From Anaeramoeba ignava (lineage: Eukaryota > Metamonada > Anaeramoebidae), in assembly GCA_028826165.1 (NCBI GenBank), contig JAPDFW010000076.1, positions 327,501-391,500 on the forward strand: a stretch of DNA of 64,000 bases, in the 5' to 3' direction. Under the pieces are notes generated by a model. It was not told the origin of the DNA and made no database searches. It saw only the letters and a list, made by a program, of their open reading frames with translations. Shown one piece after another: positions 46,661 through 59,116 of the stretch. The translations under genes were made by a program, and so were the position numbers. Positions within the stretch are counted from its first letter, which is position 1; every line of letters starts with the position of its first letter.

Positions 46661-49600
46661 TACGAAGAAGCTTCTGTTAAATGGATTGATGATATGGAAA
46701 AATCTCTTGGTTATTTAAGAATTCCAACTATTCTTGGAAGAACATATGCAAGACCAAGAGAAGTTAGAAGAGGGGTTTGTTTTTATTAATTTGAAAATTA
46801 AAATTAAAATTAAAATTAAAATTAAAATTAAAATTAAAATTAAAATTAAAATTAAAATCAAAATCAAAATTAAAATTTAATTTAAAATTAAAATTAAAAT
46901 TAAAATTAAAAATAAAATCAAAATTAAAATTAAAATTAAAAATTAAAATTAAAAATTAAAATTAAAATTAAAATTAAAATTAAAATTAAAATTAAAATTA
47001 AAATTAAAATTAAAATTAAAATTAAAATTAAAATTAAAATTAAAATTAAAAATTAAAATTAAAATTAAAATTAAAATTAAAATTAAAAATTAAAAATTAA
47101 AAATTAAAATTAAAATTAAAATTGTTTTTATTTTGTAAATTATTTAAAGGTTGAAGAATTAACAGAAGAAATTTCTGAAATTACTTTATTGGAATCAGAA
47201 ACAGATTTGTTAACTGAAACCGAAACAGAAACAGAAATTGAAATGGAAACAGATTACGATTCTGAATGGGATAAAGAAGATAATGCACAAGTAGATGATC
47301 TGTAAATATTTAAATTTAAAAAATGAATATTTAAAAAATATTTAAATTTAAAAAATGAATATTTAAAAAATATTTAAATTAAAAAATGAATATTTAAAAA
47401 ATATTCAAATTTAAATTCTTTTAAACAGTAAAAAAACAAGAACTCGTTCAGGATCTGATCTCTCTAAACTTAATAAAGCAAAATCATCAAATGAAAATGA
47501 AAACAATGAAAATATTCAAAAAACTGAAGACAAAGATCAATCAAATCTTGAAGAAAAAAAATCAATTGAGGATGAAAATGAAAATGATAATGAAAATGAT
47601 AAAAATCAAGAAGATCTTCCAAGACATAGTTCAGGTCATCGAGATTCAATAGAAAGAGAATCAAATATTACAGATCGAGAAAATGTTTCCATGTCAACAA
47701 CTGAAAAAACAAAAGATAAAGAATTAATTAAATTGGATCCAATTCAAGAATTTCAACTTTACAAAATTTTAGATAAAGGATTAAATATGTATTAATTTCA
47801 AAAATAATTTAAAAATAATTTAATTTCAAAAATAATTTAATTTCAAAAATAATTTAAAAATAATTTCATTTCAAAAATAATTTAAAAATAATTTAATTTC
47901 AAAAATAATTTAATTTCAAAAATAATTTAAAAATAATTTAATTTCAAAATAATTTAATTTTAAAAATAATTTAATTCAAAATAATTTCAAAAATAATTTA
48001 AATTAAAAAATAATTAAAAATTAAATTAAAAATTATAGAGACCAAATTGAAAAGGAAAAATTTACTTTTGATATTAATCGTGTTTTATTTAAAAAAGATC
48101 CTTGGAATTCATTACTAATTCCTGAAGAACCAATTCCACAACATTATAAAACTTTAGCAGAATTTGATCGAGCTTATAAAAGATGGGCTCAAGTTTGTGT
48201 TCAATTTTTGGAAAATATACCACTTCATGCAAAACAATTTCAAGAACAATCTGGATTAAAACCTGTTGATGTAAAAAAAAATTTTTTTAATTGAAAAATT
48301 TTTTTTAAATTGATTTGACATTTTTTTAAAATTAATTTTTTTTTAAATTGATTTAGCCTCAATTACAAAAAAGAAAAAAGCAAAAAAAACTCAAACAAGA
48401 TTTCTTTAGAGATTATAGTTCTTGGAGAAGAAATATCTTTCTTCAAATTGCAAGCATTTCAGTAATTTTTAATTTTTAATTTTTAATTTTTAATTTTTAA
48501 TTTTTATTTAAAACAAATACTTTTTATTTCGTTTTTTTTTTAAAGGTAAATGCTCCATTTGAAATTGAAAAAGATACAAAATTTTTAACAAAAACATTTA
48601 AAACAACAGAACCCAGTGAACCTTTAGAAGAAGAAAAGAAAGTAAATTATTTCTTTTTTTTCTTGATATTCTTTTATTTATTGAAAAAAAAAACACTTTT
48701 TTTTTAGAATCAACTTCACACTCTTTTAGCAAAAATGAAAAATAAATTATCATCAAAAGAAAGAATTCAAAATCTTTGTGGGAAATTTCATGGAGTTGCT
48801 TGGGTAAATATTAAATAAATATTAAATAAATATTAGATATTAAATAAATATAAAATAAATATTAAATATTAAATAAATATTAAATAAATATTAAATAAAT
48901 ATTAAATAAATATTAAATAAATATTAAATAAATATTAAATATTTAATAAATATTAAATAAATATTAAATAAATATTAAATATTTAATAAATATTAAATAT
49001 TAAATATTAAATATTAAATAAATATTAAATATTAAAAATATTAAATAAATATTAAATATTAAATAATAAATATTAAATAAAAATATTAAATAAATATTAA
49101 ATAAATATTAAATAAATATTAAATAAATATTAAATAAATATTAAATAAATATTAAATAAATATTAAATAAATATTAAATAAATATTAAATAAATAATAAA
49201 TAAATAAATATTAAATAAATATTAAATATTAAATAAATATTAAATATTAAATATAAAAATAAGGGTTATGGAACAACACTTGATATATCTACAGAAATTA
49301 ATCCAAATGATTTAACTAAACTTACAAAAGTTCCTGCTGTTAATTTATCCGTTTTTCTTACAAGAAGTGAAATTAAAGAAAATTCAAGAAAGAATTGTTC
49401 AAATAATATTCAAGGAAAATCAGTTCAATTTGATATTCCTGCTTATGATGTCAAGGAGGTTATTGATTGGACAAAAGTTACAAAAAATGAAAAATATTTG
49501 GATGATTTAAGAAAACAAATCCATAAATTGGGGTTTTTTGCACAATTTGATCATTTACAATCTGGTTGGGCAATTTCAATAAGACCACCAACTGTATTTA

Positions 49601-52064
49601 TATTTAATTTTATAAATGAATTTTAATTATAATTATAATTTTATATTTTTATATTTATATTTATATTTAAATTTTAGATGAACGATGAATTATTGGAAAA
49701 AATTCAAGATATTGTTAAAAATTCAAATCCTTTTACAATTAAAGAATTTTTCCAAATTTTATCACTTCCACAAGTAAAAAAAAATTATTTTATTTATCAT
49801 TTCAAAATAAAAATTTTAATTTCTTTTTTAAAATTTTTATTAAAATTTAAGTTATTAGATCTTTTCCAAAGAATGCTTTCTAAAAATATTCCTGAACAAA
49901 AATCACAAAACAAAATGACTTATTTAGAATTTTTCCAAACAGTTGTTACACCCGAACATTTTATTGAATTACTTGATGAAGCAGAAAATTCAAAATCACT
50001 TTTAACACAATCAAAAATATCTAGTTTTATTACATCTTTATTACTTTCCAAAAATGGGAAATCTTATTTAGAACCATTGATTTCAGAACAAAACATCAGT
50101 AGAGTTTATCAAATTACAAATATTGTATCAATGTTCAATGATAAGAGAGTAGATATATTTCCTTTTAATGAAGAATTGATTTCATTAGTGAAAGTTGTAA
50201 GTTTAATTTTATAAATTTAAATTTTGATTTTAATTTTATAAATTTAAATTTTAATTTTAATTTTAAATTTTAATTTTAATTTTAATTTTAATTTTAATTT
50301 TATTTTTATTTTTAATTTTATAAATGAATTTGAATTTTAATTCAAATTTTGATTTTAATTTCAATTTTATAAATGAATTTTAATTTTGAAAAGAAATTTG
50401 GAGCAGAAACAAAAATGTTTGAATTTGCAAACTTTGTCAGTATGTATTACTATTTGAAAATCCTCAAACAAATCCTTGATCAACAAGTGATCTCACTGTA
50501 TTTGGAACGAGAACTTCAAAAATCATTTGTATTCTTAATCAATTTATTAGAAGAATTTCCGAACATTATTGAGAAAGACATTTTCAAAGGAATATCAAGC
50601 CGGTCGTCTTTATTATCAGGATATTTTCTGTTTGTAACAATACAACTACTTTATTTAGAAAGTTCTGAACTTTTCCGGATATTGAGATCAACATCAGTAA
50701 ACATGGTGTTTAGATTGAGAAATCTTGGCGGATCCAAGTTTCTCCACTCGCAAATGCACTCGAGATTTATGTGGAACTTGATGCGACAGGAAAAACATCT
50801 TGATTTTTTTGCCACAAATTATGGAGGAGCTGTTCAAAATATAACGGATGATTTATTTGTGAAAGTATCTGAAAAACGGGCAGAAAAAAAGGTGCAAATC
50901 GCAGTAAATAATGAAAATATTGAGCATGAAATAACGGATCAAGAAGTTGAGAAGAAAAAACAAGTGGAAATTCATGCAAAGAAACAGAACCAAAAACAAG
51001 TGGAAATTACAAAAGAAAATATCATTCCACAACCGCCATATATAGCGGTTCTCAGCGCAGGATTTGGCAAGTTTATCTATGAGAACATCACGGTGAATCA
51101 ACAGCTGATTTCGGTGAAACAGGTTGTTCTTTTCTCGGAATCGCTATACCACGAGATCACAAGCAAAATTGATTCTTATTTGAGTTCAAAACAGTTGAAT
51201 GTTTCAACTGGAATTAATTGCGTTGGATTTTTTCTTTCTTCAATGCTCAAATGCTTGATCAATTTGAACTTGATCACGACAGAGGACGGCGAAAAAACAC
51301 AGAAAATATCAAAGAAAAAAAGCGGGAAAGGCGACAATAAGGAGATGATTCAAGACTCATTGAAAATTGACTTGAAACAATTTCAATTGATTCAAAGTTT
51401 CTTAAGAAAATCTTCAGAAAGAGATTATCAGTTCAAATCGCACATTATGGATTGTTTGCGCAGCTTGATGAAGAACCACGAAGTTTTCAAGCTTGTCTCA
51501 CAGGATCTTCAGTTCGTGACTGTTTTGCAAGATTTGTGTTTTGATGAGTCCAATTTTGCTTTTAACCGAAATTGTTGGAAAACCTTTTATCAAATGATTT
51601 ATTATCATTTTGGATTCTGTCAGTTTTTAATTGAAAAGGAGAATTTGCCCACTTTTTTGACAAAAGCTTTGGGAAAAAAATCCACTGAGCAATCACGCTC
51701 AATGGTGTTGCCAAACTCGTTATTTTATTTATCCAAACTTTTATTAATGAATACAATTGAAAAGCAAAGATTAAAAAAAGGAAAACAACCCGCTCGTTCT
51801 TACATGAAAGACGCGGTCAGAAGTCTTAAGAAAGACGTTGAATTGATTTCCGAAATGTTTATTAAAAAACATTTCTTTGTCAGACTCCATATTTTATATA
51901 CTAAGTTTGTCGAAAATAATGCTGGTGCTGAATATATTTCAATTGCAAAAATTTATCATACAATTGGAACTCAATCTATTCTTTCAAAATTACTTAGAGA
52001 AGCAAAGAAATCTCAAAATTATATTGATGGAATTGAAAAAGTTAAACGGATTTTCGTTCAATGA
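46661..52064 (+). CDS. Large multi-exon hypothetical protein
   Basis: Eleven exons, all phase-consistent: 46661-46774, 47150-47301, 47429-47788, 48039-48270, 48357-48461, 48546-48641, 48708-48803, 49264-49593, 49678-49773, 49852-50196 and 50394-52064, about 1198 residues from the first exon seen. The true start was not found, because the first exon is entered by an AG acceptor. Residues ~40-190 are acidic and Glu/Asn-rich. The rest is complex, with Trp-containing stretches (WAQVCVQFLENIPLHAKQF, SWRRNIFLQIASISV, VAWGYGTTLD). A helical second half (EFFQILSLPQ, YYYLKILKQILDQQ, SRFMWNLMRQEKH) may be an ARM/HEAT-type solenoid. A Lys-rich coil lies near 165-210 of the last exon. I do not recognise a family. 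The last exon has noticeably less A/T-biased codons than the upstream exons. Confidence 0.75.
46775..47149. repeat. (AAAATT)n intron
   Basis: Intron of the large gene, GTTTGT donor and AAAG acceptor, made almost entirely of AAAATT hexamers with a few AAAATC units. Confidence 0.85.
48804..49263. repeat. (AAATATTAAATA)n intron
   Basis: Intron of the large gene between VAW and GYGTT, phase 0. It is a tandem of AAATATTAAATA with occasional AATATT slips. Confidence 0.85.
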
Positions 52065-52297
52065 TTTTTTTAATTGATTTTTTTTAATTGATTTTTTTCT
52101 TTTTTTAATTAAATAAAAAAGGAGAAAAAAAAAATTATTAAAATTTTTCTTCTTTTAATTTAATTTAATTAAAAAAAAAAAGAAAAAAAATTTTTTTTTT
52201 TAAAATTTTTTTCATTTTTTTTCTTTCTATTCTTTCTAAATTAAACAAAAAAAAAAACAAAAAAAACAAAAACAAAAACAAAAATATAAAAAACAAG
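52065..52297. promoter_or_regulatory. Upstream region of the uL30 gene
   Basis: 230 nt between the stop of the large gene and the ribosomal protein ATG. It has T-runs then A-runs (AAACAAAAAC) immediately before the start. It should contain the promoter and 5' UTR, but no specific element is recognisable. Confidence 0.4.
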
Positions 52298-53732
52298 ATG
52301 CAAGATAATCAACCAAAAGAAGAGTAAAATATTCAAATAATTTAATTTTATGCATAAATTTACAATTAATTTTCAATTTATATTTTAATTTTCAATTTAT
52401 ATTTTAATTTTCAATTTATATTTTAATTTAAACAAAAAAGGCAAAAAATTATCCCAGAAACTTTGAAAAAAAAGAAAGAACAAATTGAAAAAATTAAGCA
52501 AGAAAGACAAAAAAAAAGAGAACAACAAATTGAAAGACAAAAAAAAAACAGACAATTAGCTCATGATAATGCTGCAAAGTATGAAGAAGAATATAAGAAA
52601 ATGGAAAGAGATTTAGTTGAAAAAAGAAGAGCAGCCAAAGCTGAAGGAAATATATATGTAGAACCTGAACCAAAGCTTGCGCTTGTTATTAGAATTAAAG
52701 GGTAATAAATAATAATATAAATAATATAAATATAAATATAAATATTTAATAAATAATAAATATTTAATAAATAATATAAATATAAATAATAAATATTCAA
52801 TAAATATAAATATAAATATAAATATAAATATAAATATAAATATAAGTATTTAATAAATATAAATATTTAATAAATATTTAATAAATAAATATAAATATAA
52901 AAATAAATATAAATATAAAAATAAATATAAATATAAATATAAATATAAATCTAAATCTAAATATAAATATAAATATAAATATAAATATAAATATAAATAT
53001 AAATATAAATATAAATATAAATATAAATATAAATATAAATATATAAATATAAATATAAATATAAATATAAATATAAATATAAATATAAATATAAATATAA
53101 ATATAAATATAAATATAAATATAAATATAAATATTTAAATAATAAATATTTAATAAATATTTAATAAATAATAAATATTTAATAAATATAAATATTTAAA
53201 TAATAAATAATTAAATAATAAATAATAAATATTTAAATAATAAATAATTAAATAATAAATAATTAAATAATTTAGAATTACTGGTGTTGCTCCAAGACAA
53301 AGAAAAATCCTTCAATTAATGCGATTAAGACAAATCAATAACGCTGTTTTTATTAAATTGAATAAAACTTCACTTAGAATGCTTCATTTTGTTGCACCAT
53401 ATATAGCATGGGGATATCCAACATTAGGAACAATTAGAAAACTTATTTACAAACGAGGATATGGAAAAATTCGTTCACAAAGAATTCCATTATTAACTAA
53501 CGAAATTATTGCAAAAAGACTTGGCAAAAAAAACATAGTTTCTGTGGAAGATATTGTTCATGAAATTTACACTGTTGGCCCTAATTTTAAATACGCTAAC
53601 AATTTCTTATGGCCTTTTAAATTAAATACTGCTAGAGGTGGATTATCTTATATCAAAAGAAATTTTATTGAAGGTGGTGATGCTGGAAACAGAGAAGAAT
53701 ATATTAATAAACTCGTTAAAAGAATGATTTAA
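52298..53732 (+). CDS. RPL7: 60S ribosomal protein uL30 (L7)
   Basis: Exons 52298-52323, 52441-52701 and 53276-53732 (both introns phase 2), 247 residues, the usual eukaryotic length. It has the Lys/Arg-rich N-terminal helix ([20 protein letters not shown]). Conserved core: [94 protein letters not shown] and the terminal [19 protein letters not shown]. It binds 28S rRNA in the large subunit. The second intron is a TAAATA-type array. Confidence 0.97.
52702..53275. repeat. (AAATAT)n intron of uL30
   Basis: Second intron of the ribosomal protein gene, mostly perfect AAATAT hexamers (about 52900-53130), flanked by TAAATATTTAATAAATAA units. GTAATA donor, TTTAG acceptor. Confidence 0.9.
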
Positions 53733-53796
53733 TTCTCCTTTTTTTTAGAGATTTTCTTTTGCTTTCCTATCAAAATCTTTCCTTTCTTCTTTTTGC

Positions 53797-56744
53797 TTTC
53801 TTTCATTCATTCGTTCGTTCCTTTTTTTTTTTGAGTCCAACTTTTAATTTCTTTTTTTTACAAAAAACAAAACACAAAAAAGAAAACAATTTTCTTTTTC
53901 TTTTTCTTTTTCTTTTTCTTACACAAGATTAATAAACAAATAATAAATTCTTTTTAACTTTTATTTTAATTTTAATTTTAATTTAAAAAAAAAATAAAAA
54001 ATAAAAATAAAATAAAATTAAAAAAAAATTAAATGACGGCAACGAGATTCGAACTCGCGCTCCCAGAGGGAAATTGATTAGCAGTCAACCACCTTAACCA
54101 CTCGGCCATACCGTCTTAAATTTAATTTAATAAATTTATTTTTTTTAATTAATTTTAAATTTTAAAATATGTATTATTTATTTAAATTATTTTTATATTT
54201 TTATTTTTTAATATATTTTTTATTAATTTATATTAATAAAATTAAATATTTTTAATTTAATATTTATTAATAAATATTTATATTAAATATATTTTAAATT
54301 TAATTTTATTATTATATATTAATTATTATTATATTATTTATTTATATAATTATATTAATATTTTTATTCCACTTTTTTTTTAAATAAAAATATAAATAAA
54401 ATTAAATATAATTTATTTATAATTTATTTATAATTTATTTATAATTTATTAATAAATTTATTTTTTTTAATTAATTTTAAATTTTAAAATATGTATTATT
54501 TATTTAAATTATTTTAAATATTTTTATTTTTAATATATTTTTTATTAATTTATATTAATTAAATTAAATAATTTTAAATTAATATTTATTAATAAATATT
54601 TATATTAAATATATTTTTAAATTTAATTTTTATTATTATATATTAATTATTATTATATTATTTATTTATATAAATATATTAATATTTTTATTCCACTTTT
54701 TTTTAAATAAAAAAATATCAATAAAATTTAATATAATTTATTTATAATTTATTTATAATTTATTAATAATTTATTAATAAATTTATTTTTTTTAATTAAT
54801 TTTAAATTTTAAAAAATATGTATTATTTATTTAAATTATTTTTAAATTTTTATTTTTTTAATATATTTTTATTAATTTATATTAATTAAATTAAATAATT
54901 TTAATTTAATATTTATTAATAAATATTTATATTAAATATATTTTAAATTTAATTTTATTATTATATATTAATTATTATTATATTATTTATTTATATAATT
55001 ATATTAATATTTTTATTCCACTTTTTTTTTAAATAAAAAATATCAATAAAATTTAATATAATTTATTTATAATTTATTTATAATTTATTTATAATTTATT
55101 AATAAATTTATTTTTTTAATTAATTTTAAATTTTAAAATATGTATTATTTATTTAAATTATTTTTAAATTTTTATTTTTAATATATTTTTATTAATTTAT
55201 ATTAATTAAATTAAATAATTTTAATTTAATATTTATTAATAAATATTTATATTAAATATATTTTAAATTTAATTTTATTATTATATATTAATTATTATTA
55301 TATTATTTATTTATATAATTATATTAATATTTTTATTCCACTTTTTTTTTAAATAAAAAATATAAATAAAATTAAATATAATTTATTTATAATTTATTTA
55401 TAATTTATTTTATAATTTATTAATAAATTTATTTTTAATTAATTTTAAATTTTAAAATATGTATTATTTATTTAAATTATTTTTAAATTTTTATTTTTAA
55501 TATATTTTTTTAATAATTTATATTAATTAAATTTAATAATTTTAAATTAATATTTATTAATAAATATTTATATTAAATATATTTTAAATTTAATTTTTAT
55601 TATTATATATTAATTATTATTATTTTATTTATTTATATAAATATATTAATATTTTTATTCCACTTTTTTTTTTAATAAGAAAATATCAATAAAAATTTAA
55701 TATAATTTATTTATAATTTATTTATAATTTATTAATAATTTATTAATAAATTTATTTTTTTTAATTAATTTTAAATTTTAAAATATGTATTATTTATTTA
55801 AATTATTTTTATATTTTTATTTTTAATATATTTTTATTAATTTATATTAATTAAATTAAATAATTTTAATTTAATATTTATTAATAAATATTTTTATTAA
55901 ATATATTTTTAAATTTAATTTTATTATTATATATTAATTATTATTATTTTATTTATTTATATAAACATATTAATATTTTTATTCCACTTTTTTTTTTAAA
56001 TAAGAAAATATAAATAAAATTAAATATAATTTATTTATAATTTATTTATAAGTTATTAATAATTTATTAATAATTTATTTTTTTTAATTAATTTTAAATT
56101 TTAAAATATGTATTATTTATTTTAAATTATTTTTAAATTTTCATTTTTAATATATTTTTTTATTAATTTTATATTAATTAAATTAAATAATTTTAATTTA
56201 ATATTTATTAATAAATATTTCTATTAAATATATTTTAAATTTAATTTTATTATTATATATTAATTATTATTATATTATTTATTTATATAATTATATTAAT
56301 ATTTTTATTCCACTTTTTTTTTAAATAAAAAATATCAATAAAAATTTAATATAATTTATTTATAATTTATTTATAATTTATTAATAATTTATTAATAAAT
56401 TATATTTTTAATTAATTTTAAATTTTAAAATATATATTATTTATTTAAATTATTTTTAAATTTTTATTTTTAATATATTTTTATTAATTTATATTAATTA
56501 AATTTAATAATTTTAAATTAATATTTATTAATAAATATTTATATTAAATATATTTTAAATTTAATTTTATTATTATAAATTAATTATTATTATATTATTT
56601 ATTTATATAATTATATTAATATTTTTATTCCACTTTTTTTTTAATTAAGAAAATATCAATAAAATTTAATATAATTTATTTATAATTTATTTATAATTTA
56701 TTGATAATTATTTTATAAATTTATATTTCAGTTGTTTTCTTGTT
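53797..56744. repeat. Duplicated block 1: tRNA-Ser plus ~323-nt satellite (8 monomers)
   Basis: The block starts in the 3' flank of the uL30 gene (CATTCGTTCCTTTTT, GAGTCCAACTTTTAATTTC). It contains tRNA-Ser at 54035-54115, then eight tandem monomers of about 320-326 nt. Each monomer holds the landmark TTATTCCACTTTTTTTT (near 54366, 54690, 55014, 55336, 55657, 55981, 56306 and 56628), an ATGTATTATTTATTTAAATT segment and TTATTAATAAATATTTATA. Only A/T otherwise, no coding potential. Confidence 0.85.
54035..54115 (-). tRNA. tRNA-Ser (GCT)
   Basis: An 81-nt cloverleaf on the minus strand. Acceptor stem GACGGTA/TGCCGTC, T8-G9, D arm with A box (TGGCCGAGTGG), and anticodon loop CTGCTAA with anticodon GCT in a 5-bp stem. 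A class II variable arm is built on CCC-TCT-GGG, and the T arm has the B box AGTTCGAATCT. CCA is not encoded. The base after the acceptor stem (discriminator) is A. A T8 run about 6 nt downstream is a pol III terminator. Confidence 0.95.
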
Positions 56745-58955
56745 TTCTTTCATTCGTTCCTTTTTTTTTGAGTCCAACTTTTAATTTCTTTTTTTACAAA
56801 AAACAAAACACAAAAAAGAAAACAATTTTCTTTTTCTTTTTCTTTTTCTTACACAAGATTAATAAACAAAATAATAAATTCTTTTTAACTTTTATTTTAA
56901 TTTAAATTTAATTTAAAAAAAATAAAAATAAAAATAAAATAAAAACAAATAAAAAAAAAATTAAATGACGGCAACGAGATTCGAACTCGCGCTCCCAGAG
57001 GGAAATTGATTAGCAGTCAACCACCTTAACCACTCGGCCATACCGTCTTAAATTTAATTTAATAAATTTATTTTTTTTAATTAATTTTAAATTTTAAAAT
57101 ATGTATTATTTATTTAAATTATTTTTATATTTTTATTTTTTAATATATTTTTTATTAATTTATATTAATAAAATTAAATAATTTTAAATTAATATTTATT
57201 AATAAATATTTATATTAAATATATTTTAAATTTAATTTTATTATTATATATTAATTATTATTATTTTATTTATTTATATAAACATATTAATATTTTTATT
57301 CCACTTTTTTTTTAATAAGAAAATATAAATAAAATTAAATATAATTTATTTATAATTTATTTATAATTTATTTATAAGTTATTAATAATTTATTTTTTTT
57401 AATTAATTTTAAATTTTAAAATATGTATTATTTATTTAAATTATTTAAATATTTTTATTTTTTAATATATTTTTATTAATTTATATTAATTAAATTAAAT
57501 AATTTTAAATTAATATTTATTAATAAATATTTATATTAAATATATTTTAAATTTAATTTTATTATTATATATTAATTATTATTATATTATTTATTTATAT
57601 AAATATATTAATATTTTTATTCCACTTTTTTTTAAATAAAAAATATCAATAAAATTTAATATAATTTATTTATAATTTATTTATAATTTATTTATAATTT
57701 ATTAATAATTTATATTTTTTTAATTAATTTTAAATTTTAAAATATGTATTATTTATTTAAATTATTTTAAATATTTTTATTTTTAATATATTTTTATTAA
57801 TTTATATTAATAAAATTTAATAATTTTAAATTAATATTTATTAATAAATATTTATATTAAATATATATTAAATTTAATTTTATTATTATATATTAATTAT
57901 TATTATATTATTTATTTATATAAACATATTAATATTTTTATTCCACTTTTTTTTAATAAGAAAATATAAATAAAATTTAATATAATTTATTTATAATTTA
58001 TTTTATAAGTTATTAATAATTTATTTATAAATTATATTTTTAATTAATTTTAAATTTTAAAAATATGTATTATTTATTTTAAATTATTTAAATATTTTTA
58101 TTTTTAATATATTTTTATTAATTTATATTAATTAAAATTTAATAATTTTAATTTAATATTTATTAATAAATATTTATATTAAATATATTTTTAAATTTAA
58201 TTTTATTATTATATATTAATTATTATTATATTATTTATTTATATAATTATATTAATATTTTTATTCCACTTTTTTTTTAAATAAAAAATATAAATAAAAT
58301 TTAATTATAATTTATTTATAATTTATTAATAATTTATTAATAATTTATTAATAAATTTATTTTTTTTAATTAATTTTAAATTTTAAAATATGTATTATTT
58401 ATTTTAAATTATTTTTAAATTTTTATTTTTTTAATATATTTTTATTAATTTATATTAATTAAATTAAATAATTTTTAATTTAATATTTATTAATAAATAT
58501 TTCTATTAAATATATTTTAAATTTAATTTTATTATTATATATAAATTATTATTATATTATTTATTTATATAAATATATTAATATTTTTATTCCACTTTTT
58601 TTTTAAATAAAAAAATATAAATAAAATTTAATATAATTTATTTATAATTTATTTATAAGTTATTAATAATTTATTAATAAGTTATTTTTTTTAATTAATT
58701 TTAAATTTTAAAATATGTATTATTTATTTAAATTATTTTTAAATTTTTATTTTTTAATATATTTTTTATTAATTTATATTAATTAAATTAAATAATTTTA
58801 ATTTAATATTTATTAATAAATATTTATATTAAATATATTTTAAATTTAATTTTATTATTATATATAAATTATTATTATATTATTTATTTATATAAACATA
58901 TTAATATTTTTATTCCACTTTTTTTTTAAATAAAAAAATATAAATAAAATTAAAT
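56745..58955. repeat. Duplicated block 2: tRNA-Ser plus satellite (6 monomers)
   Basis: The left part, from CATTCGTTCC through the tRNA, repeats block 1 almost base for base. Then come six satellite monomers with the TTCCACTTTTTTTT landmark near 57299, 57621, 57942, 58263, 58592 and 58915. The tRNA-to-tRNA distance is 2,932 nt. Monomers differ from one another by small indels in A/T runs and single substitutions. Confidence 0.85.
56967..57047 (-). tRNA. tRNA-Ser (GCT), second copy
   Basis: Identical over all 81 nt to the copy at 54035-54115, including the discriminator A, with the same downstream T-run. It is embedded in the second unit of the tandem block. Confidence 0.95.
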
Positions 58956-59116
58956 GGAAATTTTTTTTAATTCTTCATTTTGTGAAAAGAAAAGAAAAGA
59001 TAAGAAAAGATAAGAAAAGAAAATAAAATGGAAAAATGAAAAAATGATGCAAAACAAAAACAAAATTTTTTCCGATTTTTTGTTGTTTTTTGATTTTTTA
59101 AATTTTTGAATTTGTT

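Noticed and set aside
49774-49851. Coding read-through of a 78-nt segment (VKKNYFIYHFKIK...)
   Set aside because: The segment is open and a multiple of three, but has GTAAAA and TTTAAG borders, intron-like composition and splits a helix cleanly. I treat it as an intron, though retention would keep the frame.
54116-58955. Transposable element between the tRNA genes
   Set aside because: No open frame, terminal inverted repeat or target duplication is visible. The structure is a tandem satellite.
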